This document shows positions 15,759-24,800 of a DNA stretch of 64,000 nucleotides, piece by piece; the stretch's first letter is position 1; each line of letters begins with the position of its first letter. The stretch is from UBA2965 sp036526135. Lineage in GTDB: Bacteria; Pseudomonadota; Gammaproteobacteria; Pseudomonadales; Azotimanducaceae. The position numbers were made by a program, and so were the translations under genes. The stretch spans positions 153,596 through 217,595 of the forward strand of contig DATCZA010000068.1 of the NCBI GenBank assembly GCA_036526135.1, written 5' to 3'. Under the pieces are notes generated by a model, which saw nothing but the letters and a program-made list of their open reading frames with translations, had not been told where the DNA came from and did not search any database.

Positions 15759-16453
15759 GCGGTGACGTCCTCCCTGATGGCCACGGCCGTGCCGATGGCT
15801 TCGGTGCAGCGGGAATCTTTGTTGCGGGCATTGTTGACGTAGCTGGACACCGGCACCGCGTCCAGCGCGACGGGAACGCGCGGAGCACAGAGCGCTTTGA
15901 GGGCGGAGGCCTGCGTCGAAGGATCGAGCCAGATCCGGGCGTCTTTCATACCGAGCATAACGGGCTGGCGTTTATGAACGAACGTCAGCTGCTCGTTCGC
16001 CTCGCAGGTGAGCACCGCGAAGCTCAACAGCGGTCCGTTTTCACCGTCCTGCCAGCTGTCCCATATTCCGGCCAGCAGCATGCCGGAAGCCAGATGAGGC
16101 GTCAGGTAATACGGCAGCTTGCGCTCCTTGCTGCGAGCCCACTCGTAGAACCCGCTGACCGGCACCACGCATCGACGCCGGCTGAAGGGTTCCCGGAAAG
16201 CCGGGCTTTTCTCCACGGTCTCCGACTTGGCGTTGAACATGCTGTACTTCGTCGTCACCGACTTGGACCAGAAGGGGGTGAGCCACCAGCGCATCGCAAC
16301 GAGCTCCGGCCGCCCGTCGTCGTTCATACGCAGAACGACGATGGTCTCCGTCGGCGCGGCATTGTAATTGTCTGGTCCCGGATGCGGCAGCCCGACCAGC
16401 TCGAGCAGCAGCTCCGAAAGCGGGCTGGAGGTAACGTTGAAACGTCCGCACAC
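15755..16453 (-). CDS. SOS response-associated peptidase (SRAP/YedK/HMCES family)
   Basis: A 232-residue SRAP protein. The GTG at 16453 is chosen because SRAP proteins must begin Met-Cys-Gly-Arg-Phe: Cys2 becomes N-terminal and forms a thiazolidine crosslink with abasic sites in single-stranded DNA. Also visible are NAAPTE, GFYEW with the catalytic Glu, and FVHKRQPVML with the conserved His. The family shields abasic sites at stalled forks and can self-reverse. It lies 11 bp after the AhpD-like gene and overlaps the hypothetical gene that follows. No LexA box is evident. Confidence 0.92.
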   Translation of the reverse strand: MCGRFNVTSSPLSELLLELVGLPHPGPDNYNAAPTETIVVLRMNDDGRPELVAMRWWLTPFWSKSVTTKYSMFNAKSETVEKSPAFREPFSRRRCVVPVSGFYEWARSKERKLPYYLTPHLASGMLLAGIWDSWQDGENGPLLSFAVLTCEANEQLTFVHKRQPVMLGMKDARIWLDPSTQASALKALCAPRVPVALDAVPVSSYVNNARNKDSRCTEAIGTAVAIREDVTA

Positions 16454-16464
16454 GGCGCGCGCCC

Positions 16465-17112
16465 TCAGCCGTGCTTGCCGATGGCCCAGGCGAGCTCGCC
16501 CAGTGACGCCGCCGCGTAGTCCACCGCGGGCGCCTCGAGCTGGGTCGCCATGGTGTCGTTCCAGCGGTTGAGGAACCCGAAGATGGCAATCACCGCCACG
16601 ATCTGCACGATCTGCCGCTCGCTGAAATACGCCCGCAGCCTCTCGAAGTGCATAGCATCGGCCTGATTGGGCACGGCACCGGCAGCAAGCGCCAGACCGA
16701 TCGCCGCGCGCTCGGCGTCCGAGAAGACGGGGCTGTTCTCGTAGTCGAGAACGGAATCGAACTTTTCCTGCTCGGCGCCCTGACGGTGTCCGCTGTGGGC
16801 GGTGTGGGCCTGACAATAACGGCAGCCCGAGCTGACGCTGGTTGCGAAGGCAATGAGCTGAATCAGAGGCGGCGACAGGTTCTCGCCGGCATCCCCCTGC
16901 TCGGGGATCAGCGGCTGGAGCTGATCGGCCATGGCCTTGAGATCACCCCCGAAGATCACGTTCGTCAACATCATGAAACCCATCGGCAGCTGCGGCATGT
17001 GGGCCATGGTCAGCATGCTGTTGGGCACGAACCCCATGGCGCTCTCGGCAGCATCGAATATCGGCTTCAGCGCCGGGACGTCGTCTATCGATCTGGGCTG
17101 CACGTGCGCCAT
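16465..17112 (-). CDS. Carboxymuconolactone decarboxylase/AhpD-like peroxidase-family protein
   Basis: A 215-residue all-helical protein from the ATG at 17112, with GGAG eight bases upstream. The motif SSGCRYCQAHTAHSG (about residues 95-109) contains the CxxC and downstream histidine of the AhpD/CMD family, which reduce hydroperoxides or form disulfide relays. The protein is longer than minimal AhpD proteins and has a helical extension ending in AIGKHG. It is the first gene of a small minus-strand operon with SRAP and a hypothetical protein, a combination consistent with oxidative or DNA damage. Confidence 0.82.
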   Translation of the reverse strand: MAHVQPRSIDDVPALKPIFDAAESAMGFVPNSMLTMAHMPQLPMGFMMLTNVIFGGDLKAMADQLQPLIPEQGDAGENLSPPLIQLIAFATSVSSGCRYCQAHTAHSGHRQGAEQEKFDSVLDYENSPVFSDAERAAIGLALAAGAVPNQADAMHFERLRAYFSERQIVQIVAVIAIFGFLNRWNDTMATQLEAPAVDYAAASLGELAWAIGKHG

Positions 17113-17210
17113 GGGCTTGCGCTCCAATGAGTTGGGTTGCTTGAGTTTACTGGTTTGCGTTTTGGCTTACATTCGCCACACTGCCGAGCCAACGAACGCT
17201 CGAGGCTCGA

Positions 17211-19310
17211 ATGATCCGACCACCCGTCGCCAAACGCCGCAACCACCGCCACACCCATCACGGCATCACCTTGGAGGATGCGTATTACTGGCTGAGGGAT
17301 CCCGCCTACCCCGACGTCAAGGATCCCGAGATCATCGAATATCTGACGGCAGAGAACGCGTACTTCGATGCTCGGATGGAGGCCCACCAGCCCCTGGTGA
17401 CGCAACTGTTCGAGGAGATCAAGGGTCGTCAGCCCGCGGAGGACGCCTCCGTGCCCCATCGACACGGCGCCTTCTGGTATCAGTGGCGCTATCAGAAGGA
17501 TGCCCAGTACCGACAGTGGCTGCGCGCACCGGCACCCGCGGGTTCCTCTCCTGATGCCGGACCATGGGAAGTGATTCTCGACGAGCCGGAGCTCGCCCGG
17601 GAACACCCGTACTTCAGCCTGGGCGGAATCTCCGTGAGCCGCAGCGGCCGCTTCATCGCGTGGAGCGCCGACACGAGCGGAGCCGAACGCTTCACTCTCA
17701 GGATCAGGGATCTGCAAACAGGCGAGCTCGTCGACGATCCCATAGAGCAAACCCAGGGAAGCCCGGTATGGGCGGCCGACGACACGTGCTTTTTCTACGT
17801 GGTCGTCAACGATCAATGGCGCCCGTATCAGGTGCGCCGCCACAAGCTCGGCGACCCGCCCGATGCTGACGCCGTCGTGTACGAGGAGCCCGAAGACTCG
17901 TTCTTCGTTTCCGTGGACGAGACCCAGTCCGAAGCCTATATCCTCATTGCCGCCGGAGATCACGTGACCTCGGAAATCAGGTACGTTCCGGCTGACGAGC
18001 CTCTTGCAGAGCCGGCTCTGATCGCGCGGAGAAGGGCGGGCCACGAGTACGAAGTGGATCATCGCGAAGGCGCCTTCTACGTCGTCACCAACGACGCGCA
18101 CAAGAACTTCCGCCTCGCCCGAGCCCCGGAAGACGATCCTGTCGAGCAGAACTGGCAGACGGTCATCGAAGGCTCCGAGAGCCACTACCTCACCGGCCTG
18201 CTCTGCTTCAAAGATCACCTGGTGGTGTGCGAGCGGATCGATGGCCTGGACCAGATACGTATCCGCAGCGGCGAAGAGGAACACCACGTCGTGTTTCCGG
18301 AGAGCGCATACGCGGTCGGCCTGGGAACGAATGCGGAATACGACAGCGCAACTCTGCGGCTGCACTACGAATCCATGGTCACGCCCAGCACGGTCTACGA
18401 TTACGACATTGCACGGCGCAAGCTGATTCAGCGCAAAGTCCGGGAAATCCCAACCGGCTACGACCGGACACGATACGAAACCGCGCGGCGCACCGTAACC
18501 GCTCGCGACGGCGCGCAGGTACCCTTGAGCATCGTGTACCCCAGAGACTTTCCGCGCGACGGAACCGCGCCCGTGCACCTCTACTCCTACGGAGCGTACG
18601 GCCATGCCATGAGCCCGACATTTTCGCCGAGCCGTCTGTCCCTTCTGGATCGGGGCTTCGCTTTCGCCGTCGCGCACGTTCGCGGGGGCGACGACCTGGG
18701 ACGACAGTGGTATGAAGACGGCAAGCTTGACAAGCGAACCAACACGTTCAACGACTTCGTGGATTGCGCTCGGCACCTGATCGACTCCGGATTCTCTTCA
18801 CCGGGGCTGGTCGTCATATCCGGCGGCAGCGCCGGAGGCGAGCTGATGGGTGCTGCCATCAACGCAGCGCCAACGCTGTGGGGAGCCGTGGTCGCTCACG
18901 TGCCCTTCGTCGACGTGCTGAGCACGATGCTGGATGCCGGCCTGCCGCTCACCCCCATCGAGTGGCCGGAGTGGGGTAACCCGATCGAGGACAAAGCGGC
19001 CTTCGAGCTGATCAGATCATACTCACCCTACGACCAGCTCGCGCCCGGCGCGTACCCGCCCATCCTGGTTACCGCAGGACTCAACGACCCCAGAGTCACC
19101 TACTGGGAGGCCGCAAAGTACGTCGCCAAGCTGCGGCATCTCAAGACAGACGAGAACTGGCTCCTGCTGAAAACCAACATGTCTGCCGGCCATAGCGGAG
19201 AGTCCGGCCGGTTCGACTCGCTTCGCGAACTGGCCGAGGAATATGCTTTCTTTCTGGTGAGCCTCGAAGCCGCCGGATGGCATCCGCGCGGCGAGGACGA
19301 TCAGGCGTGA
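17211..19310 (+). CDS. ptrB: S9 family peptidase, oligopeptidase B-like (protease II)
   Basis: A 699-residue prolyl-oligopeptidase-type enzyme. The N-terminal lid and seven-bladed propeller (about residues 1-400, starting with HGITLEDAYYWLRDP) precede an alpha/beta hydrolase domain. The catalytic triad is Ser540 (GGSAGGE), Asp626 (LNDPRV) and His661 (SAGHSG). The length and the YSYGAYG segment fit oligopeptidase B, which cleaves short peptides after Lys or Arg in the cytoplasm. It starts divergently from the AhpD-like gene, and its end overlaps the zinc-ribbon gene by 10 bp. The subfamily name is likely but not certain. Confidence 0.88.
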   Translation: MIRPPVAKRRNHRHTHHGITLEDAYYWLRDPAYPDVKDPEIIEYLTAENAYFDARMEAHQPLVTQLFEEIKGRQPAEDASVPHRHGAFWYQWRYQKDAQYRQWLRAPAPAGSSPDAGPWEVILDEPELAREHPYFSLGGISVSRSGRFIAWSADTSGAERFTLRIRDLQTGELVDDPIEQTQGSPVWAADDTCFFYVVVNDQWRPYQVRRHKLGDPPDADAVVYEEPEDSFFVSVDETQSEAYILIAAGDHVTSEIRYVPADEPLAEPALIARRRAGHEYEVDHREGAFYVVTNDAHKNFRLARAPEDDPVEQNWQTVIEGSESHYLTGLLCFKDHLVVCERIDGLDQIRIRSGEEEHHVVFPESAYAVGLGTNAEYDSATLRLHYESMVTPSTVYDYDIARRKLIQRKVREIPTGYDRTRYETARRTVTARDGAQVPLSIVYPRDFPRDGTAPVHLYSYGAYGHAMSPTFSPSRLSLLDRGFAFAVAHVRGGDDLGRQWYEDGKLDKRTNTFNDFVDCARHLIDSGFSSPGLVVISGGSAGGELMGAAINAAPTLWGAVVAHVPFVDVLSTMLDAGLPLTPIEWPEWGNPIEDKAAFELIRSYSPYDQLAPGAYPPILVTAGLNDPRVTYWEAAKYVAKLRHLKTDENWLLLKTNMSAGHSGESGRFDSLRELAEEYAFFLVSLEAAGWHPRGEDDQA

Positions 19311-19543
19311 TGAACCAGGTGACGGACCTTTGCCTCGTTGGCCTGGCGCATGCGCTTCTTGATGATGTTCTGCACAACGGTGACCGTCGTCCAGTCGTGC
19401 ATCATCAGACGCCCGCACCCGTCGCACTCGGCGCGCTCGCATTCTAGAACAAGGTCCAGAAGACCGCTGTAGGACAAACGTGAGATATGCTTGCAGTGGC
19501 CGCACTCCAGGCCCACCGCGGGATCGATGCCTACGTAATCCAT
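19301..19543 (-). CDS. Small zinc-ribbon-like protein
   Basis: An 80-residue protein with two cysteine pairs, LECGHCKH (residues 13-20) and ECDGCGRL (about residues 38-45), which can form a zinc ribbon. A basic helix follows (IIKKRMRQANEAK). GGGAG-like purines precede the ATG. It converges on the S9 peptidase gene and overlaps its end by 10 bp. I do not know the family; a small nucleic-acid or protein-binding adaptor is possible. Confidence 0.7.
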   Translation of the reverse strand: MDYVGIDPAVGLECGHCKHISRLSYSGLLDLVLECERAECDGCGRLMMHDWTTVTVVQNIIKKRMRQANEAKVRHLVHHA

Positions 19544-19703
19544 GACGCTGTACTCCCTTTCGTCACGCCCGCCATTCTAAAGGACGGATTTCGTGATTGA
19601 GCGGTACTTTAGCGGCTTTGTGACTCCGTGCACACTCCTGCTATGACGCAGTGGCGCCTGACGCGCCAGACCAAGCCTTGCAGTCACTGCCGAACGACGG
19701 GTA

Positions 19704-20921
19704 TCAGCCGGAGGCCACTTTCCGCAGGCCATCACGGAATTCCGGCGCCGCGATCTCAATGAGCGCGCGTACGCGCTCGGCCGCCGACAGCGCACGGAGC
19801 TGGGCGACGCCATGCTCCGTGACAATTATGTCCACGTCCGTGCGCAACGCGGTAACCAACTCGACTTTCGGCACGATGCGGGAAACCTTGCCCCCCCGAG
19901 CGGTTGCGTTCATGGCAACGATGGATCGTCCCCCCGGAGAGGCTTTCGCCGCGCGCATGAAGTCGACGGAGCCGCCCGTTCCGGAAATCTGCCTGCCGCC
20001 AGCGACCTCGGCATTGACCTGGCCGAACAGGTCCACCTCGACGGCGGAGTTGACAGAAAGAAACTGCGGCAGCTCGCGTATCACGTTGACCTCGTGAGTG
20101 TGGTTGGCTCCCCGGAACTGTACCGCCGGGGTTTGAGCCAGCCAGTCGAGCAGCTGGCGAGATCCGAGCGCCATGCCGGCTATGTGTTTTCCTGTGTCTA
20201 TGGGCTTGTTAACGCCGGTCATGTTCCCATTACGGATGAGCGCCATCCCGCCGTCGTCGATAAGCCCGCCGTGCATGCCGAGATCATTCCTGTCGCCGAG
20301 CCTTGCAAGGATAGCGGCAGGGATGCTGCCTATGCCGGTCTGAATGCAGTCGCCGTCGCGAACGAGTTGCGCGACGTGCTCACCGATGCGCGCCGCCGCC
20401 CCATCTATCTCCGGAGGAGCCATCTCAAACAGCGAACGGTCCGTCTCCATGAGAAAGTCGATCCGACCGGCGTCGACCACCGGACAACCCGCGGGGGCGA
20501 CGAAGCCGTGATTCAGCTCGGCCGCCACGGTCTTCGCGCCCATCATCGCGGCCTCCACGAAGTCCACGTTGGGGCCTACGCAGAGCTGGCCGCTGGCATT
20601 GCGCGCAACCTGGAGGAGCACGACGTCGACACCTTCGGCCAGGAAGTCGTACACGGCTCGCATCTGCATCGGAAGGAAACGCACGCGCGCCGGATCGGCA
20701 TCGCGAAGATGCGGCGTCATGAAAAAGGTTGTGAAGATCGCGTCCTCGGAGAAGGCCGTGAAGTCGAAGCGGTTGTATCCAGCCAGCGGAAACTGGAGGA
20801 ACTCGATTTCCGGCGGCAGAGTCTGATCCGCCAGCACCTCGAGCAACCCGGTCGGCTCGTTGGAACTGCCCGCCACGAATATCCTCTGACCCGGCTCCAG
20901 CAGAGCCGATAACTCTTTCAT
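19704..20921 (-). CDS. Acetyl-CoA hydrolase/CoA-transferase family protein
   Basis: A 405-residue class I CoA-transferase of the acetyl-CoA hydrolase/4-hydroxybutyrate CoA-transferase family, starting MKELSALLEPGQRIFVAG. Visible are QTGIGSIPAAILARL, LSVNSAVEVDLFGQVNAE with the likely catalytic Glu, and SGTGGSVDFMRAAKASPGG for CoA binding. Where relatives usually read lGiHsEm, this one reads LGMHGGLIDDG, so substrate choice may differ. Such enzymes exchange CoA between acetyl-CoA and short acids. It is divergent from TesB, so CoA release and transfer functions adjoin. Confidence 0.87.
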   Translation of the reverse strand: MKELSALLEPGQRIFVAGSSNEPTGLLEVLADQTLPPEIEFLQFPLAGYNRFDFTAFSEDAIFTTFFMTPHLRDADPARVRFLPMQMRAVYDFLAEGVDVVLLQVARNASGQLCVGPNVDFVEAAMMGAKTVAAELNHGFVAPAGCPVVDAGRIDFLMETDRSLFEMAPPEIDGAAARIGEHVAQLVRDGDCIQTGIGSIPAAILARLGDRNDLGMHGGLIDDGGMALIRNGNMTGVNKPIDTGKHIAGMALGSRQLLDWLAQTPAVQFRGANHTHEVNVIRELPQFLSVNSAVEVDLFGQVNAEVAGGRQISGTGGSVDFMRAAKASPGGRSIVAMNATARGGKVSRIVPKVELVTALRTDVDIIVTEHGVAQLRALSAAERVRALIEIAAPEFRDGLRKVASG

Positions 20922-20943
20922 GATTTCACCATCCTGGAGGCAA

Positions 20944-20965
20944 GGGCGAGATTCTAGCCTCGCCC
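20944..20965. promoter_or_regulatory. Inverted repeat in the CoA-transferase/TesB divergent region
   Basis: GGGCGAG and CTCGCCC form a 7-bp dyad with an 8-base spacer between the two divergent starts (20921 and 20991). It could be an operator or a hairpin in the 5' leader. No regulator gene lies beside it. Confidence 0.3.
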
Positions 20966-20990
20966 AGGGGCAATTCGTAATAATCGGCAG

Positions 20991-21839
20991 ATGATTCACG
21001 GCAACCCCGCAGACCTGGTCGATTTGCTTTCAGTCCACCCGACGAGAGAGGAAGGCTATCAAGCGGGTCAGGTGCGCGAAGCACGCTCGCGGGTATACGG
21101 AGGCCAGTTTCTCGGTCAGGGCATCTGTGCCGCCAGCCAGATCGGGCACGGCGCCCTGAGGTCCTTTCACGGCTACTATCTGCGTCCCGGGGCGACGGAC
21201 CTGGGCATCGGCTACCAGGTGGAGCGCCTCGGCGACATGGTTGTCGGCGTGTCCGCCGTGCAGCGCGAGAAGCAGCTGTTTCTCATGATGGCGCGCTTCG
21301 GCCCTTTCTGCCCCGCTCCACCCGAGGAGATGCCCGACGTGCCGCCCCCCGAGGACTGCATTCCACGGGAGCGCGGCATTGCCGGCCTGGACCGAGACAC
21401 CGATTCCACATGGGCCGTAACAGACTCCCCTTTCGACAACCGGTTCGTCGAGGACATCTGGAACGAAGACTACCGGCGACCGCTTCACCACGTCTGGTTC
21501 CGCCTGCGCGATCCCGGCGCGCTGCCCGGCCATATCGATCAGATCGTGATGCAGGCGATTGCCGCCTACTACGCGGACGACACCATCATGGACAACGCGC
21601 TCTTTCCACACGGCTGGCACCGATGCTGGAGCGAACTCCAGACGGCGAGCCTCGACCACGCCATGTGGTTCCACCGACCCATGGATCTCAGACGCTGGCA
21701 CCTCTTTGCCCAGGACAGCCCGGTGGCAAGCGGCGGGCGCGCCATGACCCGTGGGACCATATTCGACGATCGGGGCGCGGTGGTGGCCTCAGCCGCCCAG
21801 GAGATCCTTCTGCGCGAACCACCGGACGACAAGCCGTGA
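20991..21839 (+). CDS. tesB: Acyl-CoA thioesterase II (TesB-like)
   Basis: A 282-residue double-hotdog thioesterase, the length of E. coli TesB. The first hotdog carries YGGQFLGQGICAASQ, and the second the catalytic Asp in ASLDHAMWFHRP followed by the SGGRAMTRGTIFDDRGAVVAS segment with a terminal AAQE, giving the Asp/Ser-Thr/Gln set. It hydrolyses medium and long acyl-CoA in the cytoplasm. Its TGA stop overlaps the GTG start of the helicase gene, so helicase translation is coupled to it. Confidence 0.92.
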   Translation: MIHGNPADLVDLLSVHPTREEGYQAGQVREARSRVYGGQFLGQGICAASQIGHGALRSFHGYYLRPGATDLGIGYQVERLGDMVVGVSAVQREKQLFLMMARFGPFCPAPPEEMPDVPPPEDCIPRERGIAGLDRDTDSTWAVTDSPFDNRFVEDIWNEDYRRPLHHVWFRLRDPGALPGHIDQIVMQAIAAYYADDTIMDNALFPHGWHRCWSELQTASLDHAMWFHRPMDLRRWHLFAQDSPVASGGRAMTRGTIFDDRGAVVASAAQEILLREPPDDKP

Positions 21840-24800
21840 CACCTCTGGCGCAGTTCGAACCCGGAGTACGTGCGTGGTTCACCGAGCGCTTTCCTTCCCC
21901 CACTGCCGTTCAGGCGCAGAGCTGGCCGCGGATCGCAGCAGGGGAGCATGTGCTGATCACGGCACCGACGGGCAGCGGCAAAACGCTGACCGCTTTTCTG
22001 TGGGCGTTGAACCAGTACGCGTCCGGATCGTGGGTGCCGGGCCATACCCGGGTTGTCTACATCTCGCCGCTGAAAGCGCTGAACAACGACATCCGGCGCA
22101 ACCTGCTGGAGCCCCTGCGATCGCTTCGGGAGGATCACGAATTTCCCCCGGTAAGCGTGCAGACCCGATCCGGCGACACGCCGCAAAGCGAAAGACAACG
22201 AATGCTGCGGCGGCCGCCGGACATTCTGATCACGACGCCCGAAAGCCTGTCCCTGATGCTGACCACCACTCGGGGACGACTGGCGCTTGGCAGCGTGGAG
22301 ACGGTGATACTCGACGAGATACATTCCATCGTGGACAACCGGCGCGGCGCGCAGCTGATGACCTCGCTGGAAAGACTGACGGATCTGTGCGGCGAGATTC
22401 AGCGGCTCGCGCTGTCTGCTACCGTCCGCCCACTCGAAGGGATCGCGGAGTACGTGGGCGGCTACACGGCCGACGGCGCTCCGCGCAGGGTCAGCATCGT
22501 CGATCCAGGCTCCGCCAAGGAAATCGAGTTCCGCGTGCGCTACCCCGACGAAGTCAGGCTCGCCCTGGAGAACGGCAGGAAGATCTGGGATCCGTTGTCA
22601 GAGGTTTTTCGGCGCCAGATCGAGCACAACGCCTCGACTCTGTTTTTCACCAACAGCCGGCGCCTGGCCGAAAAGATCACCTTGAAGATAAACGAGGACC
22701 AGGCCGGGCCCATCGCCTACGCTCACCACGGCTCGCTGGCCAGAGAGATCCGCACGGAGGTGGAAGAGCGGCTGAAGGCCGGCAGCCTCAAGGCCATCGT
22801 CGCGACCAGCTCTCTGGAGATGGGTATCGACATCGGCCATCTCGACGAGGTCGTCCTGGTCCAGTCTCCGCCTTCCATCGCGGCCACGCTTCAGCGCATC
22901 GGTCGGGCCGGTCACGGCGTGGGAGAGACCAGCGTCGGCACGCTCTACCCTACCCACGCAAACGACTTTCTCGAGGCCATCGTCCTGGCCAAGGCGGTAG
23001 CCGGGGGCGACATCGAGCCGCTGACTCCTCAGGAGAACGCGCTGGACGTGCTCGCCCAGATCATCGTGTCCATGTGCGCCAGCGAAAGCTGGCAGCTCGA
23101 CGATGTCTTCGCTCTGCTTCGCCGCAGCACCCCGTACCATGCGCTGCCGCGGGAGCAGTTCGATCTGCTGATCGACATGCTGGCCGGGCGCTATGCAGGC
23201 TCACGGGTGCGGGAGCTGAAACCGCGCATCGTTCTGGACCGGATAAACAACACGATTCGAGCGCATAAGGGCGCGGTCCTCGCCCTGTACAACTCCGGCG
23301 GCACCATCCCCGACCGCGGCTATTACCAGCTTCGCCACGCCGACACCGGTGCGGTGATCGGCGAGCTCGACGAGGAGTTCGTCTGGGAGGCCACCACGGG
23401 TCAGATCTTCAGCATGGGCACCCAGAACTGGCAGGTCACGCGGGTGACGCACAACGATGTGCTCGTTCGCTCGGCACCACCGGGCACGACGGCTCCGCCG
23501 TTCTGGCGCTCGGAGTCGTACAACCGGAGCTTCCACTTCTCGGAGCGCATCGCCCGCGAGCTCGAGCAAGCCGAAGCCTTGCTCGACGACGGGCGCAACG
23601 ACGATCTTCGATCCACGTTCACCAGCGCGGGCGGCTTCGAGCCCGAGGCGGCCGTCGAGCTGCTCGATTACCTGACCCGGCAGCGGGAGGCGAGCGAAGC
23701 CCCCCTGCCCCATCGGCATCATCTGCTGCTGGAACTCGTCCGCAGCGGACCGGGCGGTTATCGCGGACCGGACGATACCCGCCAGCTGGTGCTGCATACG
23801 TTCTGGGGCGGCCGGCTGAACCGGCCGTGGGCGCTGGCATTGGAGGCCGCCTGGCAGGACGCGCTCGGCAGGCGCGCGGAAATTCACGCCGACAATAACG
23901 CCATCGTCATTCAGGTAAAGGGCGAACCCGATCCCGCGCGGGTGCTCGCCATGGTGACGGCCGACAACCTCGACGAGCTGCTGCGCAGGTCCCTGGAGCG
24001 GTCCGGATTCTTCGGCGCGCGTTTTCGAGAGTGCGCCGGCCGGGCCCTGCTCTTGCCGAGGCAACGCTTCAACCAGCGGCTGCCGCTGTGGATGAGCCGG
24101 CTGCAGGCAAAGAAGCTGATGTCCGCGACGGCCGGCTACCCCGACTTCCCCATGCTTCTCGAAAGCTGGCGCACCTGCCTGAAGGACGAGTTCGAACTCG
24201 ACTCGCTTCGACAGATGCTGACCGAACTGGAGGACGGCACCATCGAGTGGACGTTCGTGTCCACCAGCTCGCCCAGCCCCTTCGCGGCCAACGTCACCTT
24301 CGCCCAGATCAACCGCTACATGTACGCCGACGACACCCCGGAAGAAGACGCCGGGCCCAGCGCGCTGTCCGACGATCTGATCCGCAGCGCCGTGCGCAAC
24401 GCCGGCCTGCGCCCGCCCATCCGGCGCGAAATCATTCAGGAGTACCTGGCGAAACGGCAGCGCACGGCCGAAGGATACCGCCCGGTGAGCGCCGAGGACT
24501 GGTCCGAATGGGTCAAGGAGCGGGTTCTGATTCCGGCCGCCGAGGTCCGGGCCGCCACCAGTGCGGACGCGCCGGTACCCGAGCACGAGCACCTCGTCTG
24601 GCTGGAGGAGCGCGCCGGCTCCGGAGAGAACCGCGCCTGGCTGACCCATCGGGAGTTGCTCCACGGGCTCGCCCAACGGGGTCTGCGGGACGGCCTTGCC
24701 TTCCAAGGGACGGTCCCGGACGTCGAGGAGAGCCGAAGTGCCGAGCAGCTCGCCCTGGAGATCCTGTCTTTCTACGGCCCCTTGACGGAGTCCGACATCG

